The notes under the pieces were generated by a model. The model saw nothing but the letters and a program-made list of their open reading frames with translations, did not search any database and had not been told where the DNA came from. The translations under genes were made by a program, and so were the position numbers. Shown here one piece after another: positions 1 through 12,400 of a stretch of DNA of 64,000 nucleotides. Each line of letters opens with the position of its first letter. Positions within the stretch are counted from its first letter, which is position 1. The stretch lies in assembly GCA_037974965.1 (NCBI GenBank), contig JBBPFI010000005.1:248001-312000 (forward strand). The letters run 5' to 3'. The stretch is from Dacryopinax spathularia (taxonomy: Eukaryota; Basidiomycota; Dacrymycetes; Dacrymycetales; Dacrymycetaceae).

Positions 1-1825
1 GCGCTAGGATGGCTTGTTGGTGGAGGAAGCTTGCCGCTGGAAGAATGTGCTAGGCTGGCCTGGTTGCTTGCTGTGCAGCAACAACGGAGAGCGCATGCTT
101 GCTGATGAGACAAGACCCATTTCACCGAGGATTACGAACGAGGGTTTTCACCGCAAGAAGTTGGAGAGAGACCCGGAAGCAAGGGGTCGAAAAGCTTCTT
201 GGGTCTGGGTCCGGCCGGGGCGGTTTTGCGCACCCGGTTCTCCCGGTAAGGAGCGAATCTCCGGGGCGGACACGGAGGCAAAGCCACTTACGGGCGGGAA
301 GAAGGGGCCCGCAATGCCCGCGGCCGAGTGCGGGGACGGAACGGTGAGTCGTCGTGCTGGGTGCTGCCCTCGCACTTCGTCTGTGCTGGGTGTAAAGGAG
401 AGACATGAGCCCACGCCAAAATCGTGCAAAAGTGCCTGCCCAGAGAAGTCGCCGGGGGGCTCAGGGGGATTAGGACAGAAACAGAACGTGAATATACACC
501 ACCCACCCAACCCAGCCTTTGCCCGCCCCGTTCGTCTCTATCGCCATCATCGGCTCCCCTCCCTCCCGACTGAAACCTCAAAAGTACTCGAGGCCCCCGT
601 CCACCGGCCGGCTGACAGAACTTGCCCTCCTCCCCCACAATAGCGGCTCATCAAGCCCTCTCTCTTTCGGCCTTTCTTCTCCCTCCTTCTCCTTTCAACG
701 ACCACGACGACCAGCGCGCAGCTCTATTTGTTTCCCTCGTTGCGACGGCGACAAGGCCTCCGCTCTCCACCCTCCACGCTTGCTGTCTATACTAGCTCGC
801 TCTCGCTCCTGATCTGATCAATCCGCATTCAGCCTCTCGGCACCGTAACGCACCCACGCACAATCGCCCGCGGCTCCAGACGCTCGAAATCGCACGTTCA
901 GCGGCCGCCATCAGCATCGCTTTTTCCTAAACTTATCGCAGGCCTCTCCGCACATCCCGAATTCTTGCGGGGCAATATTCGCAAGCCAACGGGCAGCAGT
1001 TGATTGACTCGCTCCCAGCTAACGCCAACTCGCCGAACAACACCCGGCCCTCCGCATTGCATAGCAGTGCATTGGATCTCGTCTCCATCCTCTGCGCCCC
1101 CTGTTCATCAAAGGAATCCGGTCCACGCGTCCGTATCCACCCAACAACCTCGAACAGTAGACCGACTTCGCTACCGCGGCAAGGATCGCCGGACTTTGCC
1201 CGCTCCCCCGCGATCTCGTCTCTTCCTGTTTCGTCATCCCTCGCTCCTCAACCCACTCCTCTCCCATCCCTTTCAAGGCAAGGCAACCTCTCGACCTCGC
1301 GCACACCCCGCGGTTTGCGTTAAAGATAAACGCCGCTTCGTTGCACGACTAACGCCACTCCACGCCTCCATCTGGTCGCAGAGTTACCGATTGATTGCAT
1401 ACGTTTTGTGTCGTGGATCTCTGACCCATACGGTGCACGGCTTTAGCGCACGCCTTCCCCGTTCTTCCAGGTTCGTCCCCGCTCTCCTCTTTCTTCACAT
1501 TCTCTCTTTCGTTTCTCTCGCGCTGTGCCGCGCCATTCCATTCCCCTCCCTTCCCCTTTTCGTCACTCCCCTCTCTCCGCCACACGTAACCCACCCTTGT
1601 TCTCCCCCCCCCTCCTCTCCCACCTTCCCCCCCCCCCCTCTTTTTTCCCCACCATCATCATCCCCCGCACCGCCCTTGTAAAAACACCTCATTTTACGTC
1701 CTCATTTTTACCCCCTTCCTTCCCTTCCCCTCCCACGTTTCATTTCCCCCCTCCTCAATTCACCACAACCCCACTTTATCCCCTCCTATCCCTCCCTTCC
1801 TCTTCCACCTGCCTCCTTAAAAACG
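1..1825 (+). promoter_or_regulatory. upstream region and pyrimidine-rich leader of creA
   Basis: No convincing gene lies here; the open frames are low-complexity and overlap on both strands. From about 1450 to 1825 the top strand is strongly C/T-rich, with long C and T runs near 1600-1660, as is common for fungal promoters and 5' leaders. Four SYGGRG sites, the consensus bound by CreA/Mig1, lie at 215-220, 261-266, 330-335 and 452-457. They may serve autoregulation, but the DNA is GC-rich so chance matches are expected. Confidence 0.5.
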
Positions 1826-3828
1826 ATGTCTTATCTCGCCTTCCCTCCGCAACAATGCTCACCCACAGACACACAGACTTCACTCAAAGCTCCCTCTTCC
1901 CGTCAACCTTTCGTCCCTCCCCCTCCACCAGCTCCAGTCATCCGCGTCTTTTCGATCAGACCCGACCCACGCATAAATATGGAACTGGGCAAAGAGACTC
2001 CCGCTGACTCAAACACCGCCGACACCGGCGTAACAGACAAGAGCAAGATCCCCAGGCCGTACAAGTGCACGCTGTGCGACAGGGCGTTCTATCGGCTTGA
2101 GCATCAGGTGCGCAGCTAATGACTTTGGCACATATATGCTAACTCGTTTCTTAGACTCGCCACATTCGCACGCATACCGGTGAGAAGCCACACGAGTGCC
2201 CTCACCCGGGATGTGAGAAGAAGTTTTCGCGCTCGGACGAGCTCACTCGCCATATCCGCATACACACAAACCCGGCCAGGCGAGGTGCTCGGAAAGCAAA
2301 GAGCAACCCTAACACGGACGATGAGGTGAGCTCGTACATCGCGAATACATGCGCATATATGCTAATAGGAGAACAGAATGACCACCATCTGCAATCCCGC
2401 CAGCACTCGCCGACGTGGCACGATAATTTCGACTCGCACGACGATATGTCCTACCCGAGCTCAGCTCAGATATCGCGCGACCCGTCCCCGCCACACGGCG
2501 CCTACCATATGCAGCACCCGTACGGTGGTCCCCCGTCATCCGTCATAACCTACCGCCACAACACGGCGCCAATGCACCACCCAGGCTACGATCACTACGG
2601 CCACACCCCTATCAACCGGGTCCCAAGTCACATGGACACGCTGGCACTGGCCGCGTCGGAGCAGCTGTATCACCTAGAGCGCGCAGAGGCAGCGCGCAGA
2701 GCAGCGTTCGAAATCAAGCGAAGTGAGCTCGCTACTCAGGCGCACACCCGCAGCGCCGGCGCGAGCCCGTTACAAACGCCCTATCTAGGTCCCCAACCCA
2801 CGGGCACGGTCGCGCCCATCTCCTCCGAGCGGTTCACAGCGCTGAACCGCCGCTCCGTCACAAGCAGGAGCCACGACGATCTTGCGAGGTACAACCGGGA
2901 CATCAGTGGCGGGTTTGGCTTGCCTCCCCCTGCTGGTTCGTCAACGGGGTACCATACGCCCGCATACGACTACCCCGCAAGCGGCCCGTCAAGCGGTCAT
3001 TACCCGTCGCATGCGCAGAAGGCTTCGTCCCACTCCCCGCCTGCATCGCTCTCGCCCGAATCGGCTTATCGCGAACCGGCCTACCCAGGATCAGCGCACT
3101 ACACGCCGTCTTCCTCGCCTACATCTGGTTCGGCATGGGGACCAGGCCACTACGCTCGCATGCTGCCGCCTCTGTCTGGATCGGTCTCCAGCGGTCCTTC
3201 GCCTGCCCCGAGCCGCCACACGAGCCGGGCTACGTCACCTGTCGGCTGGGGTTTCTCCAAGATGGCGCTGAACGACCGCGAGCCAGAAGGACACATCCCC
3301 TCTTCTGAGCGGGGTGCGCACGCCCATCACACGCTCCACCGCCCCAACATGCGCGCCGCACCGTACACCGTCCCTGTCGTCGAGCCCAGCCGGCTACGGA
3401 AGACGAAGTCTGGCGAACACCTGCAATACGAGTACAACCCCGCTGCTCATGCGAGCGGGATCCTCACGCCGTCAACAACGACAAGCAGTAGCGCTTCCAG
3501 CCCGTACGCAGCGAACTACCAGTCCTCCGCTCCCACGTCTGCCACAACTGCTCCCACGTCACCGGTCTCCTCTCGACCTGGAAGCCCCACGCGAGGGTAC
3601 CACCACTCTCACAAGTCCCACCCGCGAGACTTTGGCATGACCCCGATCCACACTACCACGAGCAGTACGCGCACCACCCCACCTGGTGGTGAACCCGAGG
3701 GACCGATCCAGCTCCCACCGCTGCATATTGGGGAACATCATGGCTCTCCTGTGGCGCTTCCTTCCTTCAAGGAGATGGAGAGTCTCGGGATGGACGTGGA
3801 CACGCCTCCCGCCGTGGCGGAGCATTGA
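1826..3828 (+). CDS. creA: CreA/Mig1-type C2H2 zinc-finger carbon catabolite repressor
   Basis: This is the DNA-binding repressor of glucose repression, which acts in the nucleus at SYGGRG promoter sites. Exons are 1826-2107, 2155-2325 and 2377-3828, both introns in phase 0, giving 634 residues. Two C2H2 fingers occupy about residues 80-132: finger 1 has CTLC and HQTRHIRTH, split by intron 1, and finger 2 has CPHPGC and the [10 protein letters not shown] recognition helix, followed by the CreA-type basic NPARRGARK stretch. The rest is Ser/Pro/His-rich and disordered, with a conserved acidic end near [15 protein letters not shown]. Ascomycete CreA is shorter (about 400 residues); longer forms are usual in basidiomycetes. 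The first in-frame ATG at 1826 is chosen; the one at 1980 is an alternative. Confidence 0.93.
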
Positions 3829-6800
3829 TTTGCTCTCTAATACCTCTTATTTTCTCGACTTGGTCTCCTCTGGCCGCCCTACCCGGACAACGCATTAATC
3901 GATAGACGCGACCTATGTCCGGGAGGGCGAAGGCTTACATATGCTATAAACAAATCGACCCGATCCGACCCATCCGTCACGCCCTTCAAAAAACCAACAA
4001 ACAAGAGCACGCCCGATAAAGCTCAGCTCTTTCTGTCTCCTCTACATGCCCGGCTCCGATCTCTCACTGTATCCTTGCCAAGATCCCTCTCTGACTCTTC
4101 CTTTCCTCTTCTTTTCCCTTTTCCCTTTCTGTTTTCTGTTTCTGACTCTGGCTCACACCCCGCTCCTCGAACAACATACACTTATAGAGAATTCGCATTC
4201 CCCCTTTTTACCTTTCTTTTCTCTTTTGTCTGCTTGCTTATGACGATGAACACAACTCGATAGACGACTGCTTCTACCTTTTCTACTTTCAGTGCCTCGC
4301 TCGCCGCATGCTTGTCCATGTCCGTCTGGCTATGCATACACGTGCATTCCCATCAACGATCGACGTGCATGCGTGAGTGAATGATGGCACCTCTGAATAT
4401 TTTAGGATCTCAGGATCTGTTTTTCGCCACAAGCTGCCGACTTATCCGATCCACGGACAGCTTCTAGTCTTCTAGATTCGCACTAGTCCAGACCCCAGCC
4501 GTGATATGTAGGCTATAATAAATTATTCACCCGCTACGTGGGACGCTCTAGACCCTCCTTGCCCCCTCTCATCATCCATTCGTCCTTCCTTCCACGCATG
4601 CCACGCCTACCCTAAGCACCCCCACCGCCAAGTTGCTAAACTTGGCCATTAATTGTCCGCGGCCCACCGGCCAAACATTCCGGAACACCCATCCATTCTG
4701 GGCTGAAAGGATACCCAATGCGGTACGGTACCGCCGGTCTTTTCCGCCGATCCTCGCAAGGACGGCTTAACCCCACCTTCACCCACACATGGGTGGCCAC
4801 GCGAGCGCGTGGCAAATCCCCCCGCCGATGACCATTGGCCAGAAGGAGAAAAGTACGCGACCCCGCGGGGTCGCACTACCTGGTGAGAGGGGCTCGGCGG
4901 AATTACGCCCCGAACTCGGCTGAGGCTCGGCATGCGTTCGATCGTTTGGTTAAGCTGTTCGAGACGTGGAGCGTCTGGGTTTCTTTGTTTATTTCGCCGG
5001 CTGTAGCACTTGTGGGTGCTGGGAGTGGTGGGAAAAGTGCTGACTGGAATGGGGAGCGGGACGGGTTTAAGCGGTTACTGTTTGATGCGGGGTAGCTATG
5101 GGCCTTGATGAGAGCTGGGTGTCGTGTCATGCATGGTGTTGGAACAAAGGGGAGGCACAAACGTCATACCCCCTATTAGGCAGTGCGGAGAGGGTTGACG
5201 TGTAACTACGTACACTCCTATGCGGGACACGTAAGTCTCAGAGGAGCGAAAGAGGGGTGAGACCTGTGGTTTGCGGAATGATTGCTTGATTGGGATATTT
5301 TGGGGTTGTGCTGTTCACCTCGGGGACAAAGGCGTTTGCAGGAGAGATGGTTACGCGGAGGACCGATATGTGTGCCGAGCTTTAGAAAGCGTGGTGCTCT
5401 CTTTTGAATGGTCTATCGATGATTAATTTGCCTGGTATAGGCCTTACGAAACAGGAGGTTAAAGACAAAAGGTACTGTACAGGACCGTGCCACCATCCCA
5501 GCCGCTCAGGCCGCTGCTCACGCGAAGGATGCTGCGTACAGCGCAAGAACGCTGATCAAAGCGTGCCCTTTTGTTCTTTACCCCGTGTCTCGGAGCGGAA
5601 CCTGTGCCAGAAGAGCGGGAAGGCGAAAAATTTGCTGGCTGCTGTTGTCAGGGCAACCTGCCCTGATTTGTCCACCGCAACTCTGTATCTCTGTCACTTC
5701 TTTGCCTAAGTAAGCAAGCTGTACGGTCGACCGACAGCTGCGACTGAAATAACAGCGGAAAGACGGACGAAGGTGCTCGCTTCTCAATTGACTGTTTCAA
5801 AGTCGGTTTGAAGGGCAAAACCCGAAGGGACAAAGACAGCCCAGCCATAATCGGACCGAATGTCTCTTTGGAAACTATGATGGGATGGAAGCTGGGTCGG
5901 GTTTGAGAGCGGAGAGTACGGTGCTGACTTTTCGAATGCCTTGTCTCCTCCTCTTGGGGTATGCGCCCAAGCCCGGTCTAGACAGCCAGTCTTCAAACAT
6001 GGCGTGGGGGGCCTCACCAATGCTCTTTCCGGATGAGTCCCAAACTGGTGCGTCGGAGCAATGACCGGTAGCTCCGCACATCATATTGGGTACTCAGCAC
6101 TCACTCGCACGAAAAGGTTCTCCGAACATGAAATCAAATGAGAGCAACGACTTACTATCTCGCAGGGGAAGACACCTAGCCCTAGGTCACCCTGGGGGTG
6201 ACACTCCGTAGAGGTTGTGCAGCAGGGAAGCGCATGTCGAACGCAACGATAGCGCTCGGTTGTGTGCGAACGCTATGGACGGCGCTCTCATCTAATAGTG
6301 CAAACTACGAAGAGCCGGCCGGTTATACAGCACTAAGGAGTCTCCCACGTTTGGACGGCACCGTCCAGCCACAGAATCCATCAATGTTGAGCCCTTCTTG
6401 GGTCTTGAAAAGAGCGAAAAAATGAACCTTTGACCAAAGTAACCAGCTTTGGTTCGAGAAGCTACTAGTACTCCATCAAACCCGCCCGTCAGCAAAGCAA
6501 AATCTGCCGATAACGACGCCTTCAACGCCTTCCAAATCGCACGCAAGTTTCCCACAACCATAACCACGTGGAAACCTCGCACTCCTAAACCATCTCTCCG
6601 AGTGTTTCAAGCTCAAAAGTGGAGGCCAACCCTCAAAGCGGCCGACAATTCGCCTTTCTCAGCCCAACGCCAAGATGTTTCAGGTCAGGCCAGATAGGAA
6701 ACTCTCGTACGATCACTCCATACGGCCACGCGCTGGCAAGCGTCGGATATAGCCATACTTGGAACGAAAGCCCTCGGCTCGGTACCGTCTCGCCCGAGTA

Positions 6801-8228
6801 CTGGCATCAAGACGGCCTTCGATCCTGCACCGAAAAGAGCTGAGAAGGCTCATGAGGCTCAGAAGGCAGAGAAGAACAGAAGAGCCCCAGCAGTATTTCG
6901 AAGCATCCCAAGCACTGATTTATGGCGTCCCTCGGGTCTGTGATCTTGCTCAAACGGGGCAGACAAACGCTGTTTTCACGCTGAAGCCTGCCGTGGACAC
7001 GAGGCGAGGCGAAATTCTGACGGTCAGGGATGGGGCCTGTGATATGCGCTGCGTGCTGTGTGATGTTTTAATAGAACAACCAGAAAGGTGTCCAAATAGC
7101 GTAGGGCTGTAGACGCCCAAGGGCGGAATGTTCCTTGCCTCCCTGCCTCACTTGGATGGATATGTTTGGTGGGTGTTTGTTTCAGACTGCGATAACGACC
7201 CAATATGGCGAATAGAGCTGGGTAGGACAGTCGCGCCTGCGGGACTTCAAGGACTTGTGGGCGGGGCGAGAACATATACACTATATATCAATTTCTCGCG
7301 TGATATATCAGTAAGAATTTGTTGTACACGATACAAACACTCGCGGTCGAACGGGGAAAGGAGGCAACTCAATCAGAAAAACAACTCAAACACTCAGAGA
7401 AGCAAAGAGAAGAGAAGACGAGGAAAGAGCAGAGAAAGGAGGAAAGACATCACAACAACAACACGCGTAACTATGTACCCCTGCATTGCGCTGTACCATG
7501 GCAGCTCGACATCGAGTGAGCTTTGGAGTAGCGCTTCATGCCCGCCCGCTTCGTTAAAAAACATCAAAGAAAAAAAGCAGGAAAAGGAGGAGGTGAAAGA
7601 GAGGCATATGTACTTTCATGTCGCGGCACGGCGACTACAGCAAAACAAGGGAGGGGGTTTAGGGTTGGCGGGGTAGGAAAACGTTAGTGGAAGGAAGGAG
7701 GAAGGGTAGGAAAGGTGGAAAAGGTATTGAAGCTCAGAGCCAGACAAAGTGTACATTTGTTGTTTGGCGAGCGCATTCGAAAGCCCAGAAAGAGGAAAGG
7801 AGGAGGGGGTCGACCGGCCGGTTATTCGATCCTGCGTACCACCCGCTTAATATCCACCATAAGCCCAGGCCATGGCGTATACCAGGCGATAATCCACCTC
7901 GTGCTAACGAGCTGAAGAAGGAACAGGGGATCTTCTCGACCGTCGGGAGCAGGGGTTAGGCTGGGCTGGGCAACGATAACAGTTTGGCGGAAAATAGGAA
8001 GGGAAGGGTAGAACGGGGGCAAGCGTCATTTCGTGTCGTTTCTTTCATGTTTCGTTTCGTTCTCATTGATACAACTGGAATTGGCCAGTTAGACCAGGCA
8101 GTTCCCAGTATGCTTTGAGGTGCATTAGCGGGAGGTAGGTTGGGAGCGGGCGAAGGGGGTCGGGTAACAGTGGCGGCTTTGGCGGTAGACGGCAGGATGT
8201 ATGCGGGCGAGGCGAGGATTACTGCGCT
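3829..8228. other. 4.4-kb gene-free stretch between creA and mcm1
   Basis: Both strands are closed by frequent stops and no frame has recognisable motifs or consistent splice junctions. It should contain the 3' ends of both flanking genes, which converge here. A short open frame at about 4835-5095 lacks an ATG. Nothing tRNA- or rRNA-like was recognised. Confidence 0.5.
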
Positions 8229-9453
8229 TCACCGACCTCGCTGCCCGCCGGTGGAGTTCCACCCACTTAGACTGGTTGACCCGACCCCGCCTACGCCAGC
8301 GCCCACGCTTCCGGCCGTATTCTGCCTTCCTTGTGCGCTTGCTGCGCGGGGCATCGTAGCCGCATTCTGGGGCGGGCCGGCTTGCGGGTTGCCGTACAGC
8401 CCTGGCGGGTAGGTGTTGTACAGCGTCGTAGGCGAGGTCTGGTACGGATAGGAGCCCATACCGCCCGGGATGCCCATTGGTGGCTGGGGGTTCGTCGCGC
8501 TCGTCGGTGGGCTTGACTGGTTGCCCGAGCCGCCGGATTGGCCTGGTGCGGGATAGCCGCCGCCGTACATCCCATACGGCGCCGGGTTAGGCGGACGCGG
8601 CGCCGTGGGAGAGCGAGGCGAAGTCGTCGGCGCGGTCGAGTCGCTCCCTGCTGTTCCGGGGGCATCGGACCCAGTCATCTTGCGCGCCTTGTTCGGACGT
8701 GTATCTGGAGGCGAGTCTAAGTCGCCGCCACCGGTCATTAAGTCAAGATCGGGCGCACCGGCGCCGCCGCCCATGACGACGGATGACCCTCCGCCTCCGC
8801 CTCCTCCAGCAGAGTTGGCGGACCCGTCCCCGAGACCGATCCCGACGGGCGGCTTGCGGTTGTGCATCGTTGGGCTACTGTCGGACTCGCCCCCGCTGCC
8901 GGCTGTGCCGCCGCTCTGCGGAGGAGCGCCGTTCGGGGCGTTCAGGCAGGCTTGGATAAGGTTCTTCCCTTCGGGCTGGGTGACGAGCGGCTGGAGCTTG
9001 GCGGTCGTGAATGTGTAGACGAGGCCAGTCTCAGAGACGACAAGGAGCAGGACTTGGGTGCCAGTGAGGGTGGAAAGTTCATAAGCCTGCATAAACGCGC
9101 ATATAGTCAGCTCGGGCCAAGCCTACACGCATAAACCCGCCAGAACGAACCTTCTTCATGATACCCGCCTTCCGCTTACTGAACGTAATATGCCTCCTGC
9201 TCTTATCCTGGATAAACTCAATCTTGATCTTCCTCCTTCCGGCCTTCTTAGCGCGTCCACCGCCCGTCTCTTCCTCATCGTCATCATCGTCGCCGCCGTC
9301 CTCGTCAGGCGCTTCATGTTGGAACATCGAGTTGTCGTTCCCGCCTGCACCGCCCGAGCCGGCGGTATCGGGACGCGGGCGTTTGGCGGAGCGTGGGGAG
9401 AGTTGGCCGCCGGAGGGGAAGGCGTTGGGTTGGGTTGGTGAGGTTTGGGACAT
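8229..9453 (-). CDS. mcm1: SRF-type MADS-box transcription factor (Mcm1 orthologue)
   Basis: This is a DNA-binding factor of the SRF/Mcm1 class, which binds CArG boxes as a dimer and recruits partners for cell-type, mating and cell-cycle genes. Exons are 9453-9151 and 9086-8229, with a 64-base phase-0 intron inside the MADS box, giving 386 residues. An acidic run (GDDDDDEEE, about residues 54-62) precedes the MADS domain at about residues 71-135, which carries KIKIEFIQDKSRRHITFSKR and, after the splice, the SAM-type motif TGTQVLLLVVSETGLVYTF. That matches SRF/Mcm1 rather than the MEF2/Rlm1 class. The tail is Gly/Pro/Ser-rich. The donor is a weak GTTCGT, but protein continuity fixes the junction. 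Confidence 0.94.
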
Positions 9454-12400
9454 GGCTGTAGGTAGATGTCGATATATAGGAGGAGGCGGGGTAACAGTCA
9501 GATATGGCGGAAGCTGTAGGCGTCTGTCTGTCTGTCTATTGTCCTGATTTGGTGGCTACGACAGGCGGGTACAACAATGTCGTTATTGTTGGTGTATGAA
9601 GTTGACGCTGTGGCTGATTACCGTTCGGTCAGAGTTGCAATGTCAGTCCACGAATGAGGCTGGGCGAGTTGACGGGCGGATGGGAGTGGTCGGCTGCTGA
9701 ATAGGGACCGGGGACGGGTTGAGTGAGGACTGAGGCTGAGAGAGACGCACGCAATCGGGATAGGATAGGAACGGGAGCAGATGCGGGGGTTACTGATGGA
9801 AACAGACGAGACCCGGATGCGGCGGAGATATTCAGATGCTTGCGCAGGCTCGGCGTTCGACCTTGTTTGGACTCTTGGATGTGGGGTCAAGTCAGAGTCA
9901 GAACTCGGGCGAGGGGGAACAAGGACAAAGGGCGGAGCGGAGGGGGAGTTATTGTTCGTTCGGTGGGGGCACGAGCACAACCCTGTTTGTCAACCGCGTA
10001 TGGGAGCAGGCGGGGACTTTAAAGGGCAATTTGGCGCGCGTGGATATGGCGAACAGGGCGATGGAGGGGGAAGGATGGAGAAGAAGAAGAAGAAGGAGGG
10101 ACGGGATTGTCCGAGTCGATACGAGGGGGTCGGTGACCGAAGAGGGTGTAGCACGGCACGGGGGCACTGCGCACGAGTCGCGATGCTGATGCCGGCGGAA
10201 GGGCGCTGAATTTGTTTTGCGTGACGATGGGAGATTGGGAGATTGGGAGATTGTGGGCGCGCGAGAGGGGGGCCGCAAAGCGAAGAAGCGACGGAGGACA
10301 GAGAACGGTCACAGCCGCGATCGTAATGCTGTGCAGTGCGTTGGGCTGGAGCGGGGTCTTGACAGGGGCTATGGTCGCTCTAATTATGGGTGAACGCCGA
10401 CGTCGCCGAGGAGGGCTGGAGTCCTGATAGGCGCGAGGAGCCTGAGACGGATCGGTCGGGGGACCGGGGAGGGGAGCGAACTGATACGGACGGGCAGATT
10501 GGGGATTGTTAGGGTGCGGTGCAGGCTGGGGCAGGCGAGGCGGGCGGGCAGGCGGGCGGGATGATGAGGGCGAGTTGTTGTTGTTTGAATGTTGAGGTCG
10601 CGGTGAGGCACGCGCGAGACAATAATGTCTACCAGCCACGTGTTATGGGTCGAGCTGTATATGGGAGGTGTGGGATGGGCTGGGATGAGATGGGATGGGA
10701 GGGGGACTACTGAGGCTGCTGAGGGAGGGCAGGGGCGCAGGGGGCGTGCGAGCGAGGGGTGACAGCGCGAGTGCCAGGAATGGGCTGAGGCCGGTTGGAC
10801 CAGCGAGGAGGGGCAGGTTGAAATAGGACAAAGTGCGAAACGGGCGAAGGGTCGTGTTGTGCGAGGAAGGTCGAGGGAGAACGGGGGGCTCAGGGGCAAA
10901 CCGAGCGGCGGGACGCGGACGGGTGCGCTTGCTGGCACGAGCGACGAAGTGCAGAAGCAGGAGGTTCGGACGTCGGCAGAGGGGGAAGAATGCGAGGGGG
11001 GTTCCTATATCGGGGAAGGGATCAGGTCAGCCCTCGTACTTGCGAAGATGAGCGAAGGAACGGATGCTGGAAATGCACCGAGCGAAGGAACCTCACGCAC
11101 AACGCTTGCTTAGGACAAACTCAATCCCGTCTGCAGGTCGTTGCACGCGCTGCGACCAGGCCAAGAACGAATACGGGTACGGGACGAGGGGGAGCACCGC
11201 AACCAAGGGCAACGATGCGGCGACGGGCCTGATGTACCTCAGGACCCAGGGTAGGTAGGCACAAGGGGGAACAGCAGCAGCGACGACGTAAGACGCAGCC
11301 CTCGTGAAACCGCGAAACCGTGTGAGACGTACATAACCGGGACTTATAAGGCAACCCGGCCCTCCACATATGGAGGTCCATCGCGGGCAAGGTGCGCCGG
11401 TTGGCACCGTTTTGCTCCTGCTGCTGCTCCTGGTGAACGAAACCGAGGTGTCAGTTGGACTCTGGACTCAGCGCGCTGAGTTGGAGAAAATGTATGCAAA
11501 CCTCCCAGATGGCGTCTGATCCGACAAGGGGCCCGATCGCGAGACCCCGACAACAACTATTATTGGTTCGTAGGGTTTGCCACAAATCCCGCGCGAGCGC
11601 GCTGATAGACTCTGAGTTCACGCATACGCATGCTTCGTGGTCCCACACTTGGACGGAGGCTGATGAGCGACGGAGGGGGACGGACATAAGCATGTGCCGG
11701 TCTGGCGCGCGCTCACAACAACCATCAGGCCTGGCCCGTCGAGTCCCGTGCGGCATCGAACAATAATCAGCGGCACAACTCCGTCATTTGCTTCCTTTCC
11801 AACCGCTGTCCCTGCTTCCACCCGTGGCTGGCACCCGCTCACTCACCGATCACCTCCCTCCTTCCTCTTGGCCAAAGCCCCCATCAGCAAAGGCCAACAA
11901 CTCCCAAATATACTCCTTCAATTACCCAATTTGTCCTCCCACCTCCTAGCTAACCACTCTTAGAGAACACATCTGCCCAGCAACCCAAGGTCTTCTTCAC
12001 ACATACAGCCACCCCCTCCCCGGCACCAGTCAGTAAGTACTACTCGGCATCCACCCCCCTGGAACCCAAGGACCCAGGTTCCGCCCGCCGGCGAACGGGC
12101 CAATGCGTAAACACCGACGATGCCGACCCAACCGGCCAACGTCCAACGAACGGCGCCGAACATCACACACACATCGATAAAATAAAAATTCCTGGCTGTT
12201 CTGTCTTCCCAGCCATACAGCAAAGGAGGTCACACGGCCCAAAGAGCACATGATAGTTGCTCCTCGAAGCAGGCGGAAGCAAATCGAAGCTGTTCCCCTC
12301 CCCCGCCCACCCATGAGAATGGCGCTGATTGTCAGCTTGCAGAGGTAAGGGAGGAAAAAGATGCCGGATTAGGCTGGCCGGTTGCCCGTTATGTCCATCC

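Noticed and set aside
14-643. Long plus-strand frame at the window start
   Set aside because: Low-complexity, overlapped by several frames on both strands, no motif, and it lies in the creA upstream region.
4835-5095. 86-codon frame with a hydrophobic patch
   Set aside because: No ATG in frame and no splice partners; isolated in gene-free DNA.
10019-10938. Pro/Ser/Arg-rich minus-strand frames above mcm1
   Set aside because: They are translations of a C/T-rich leader, not protein-like sequence.
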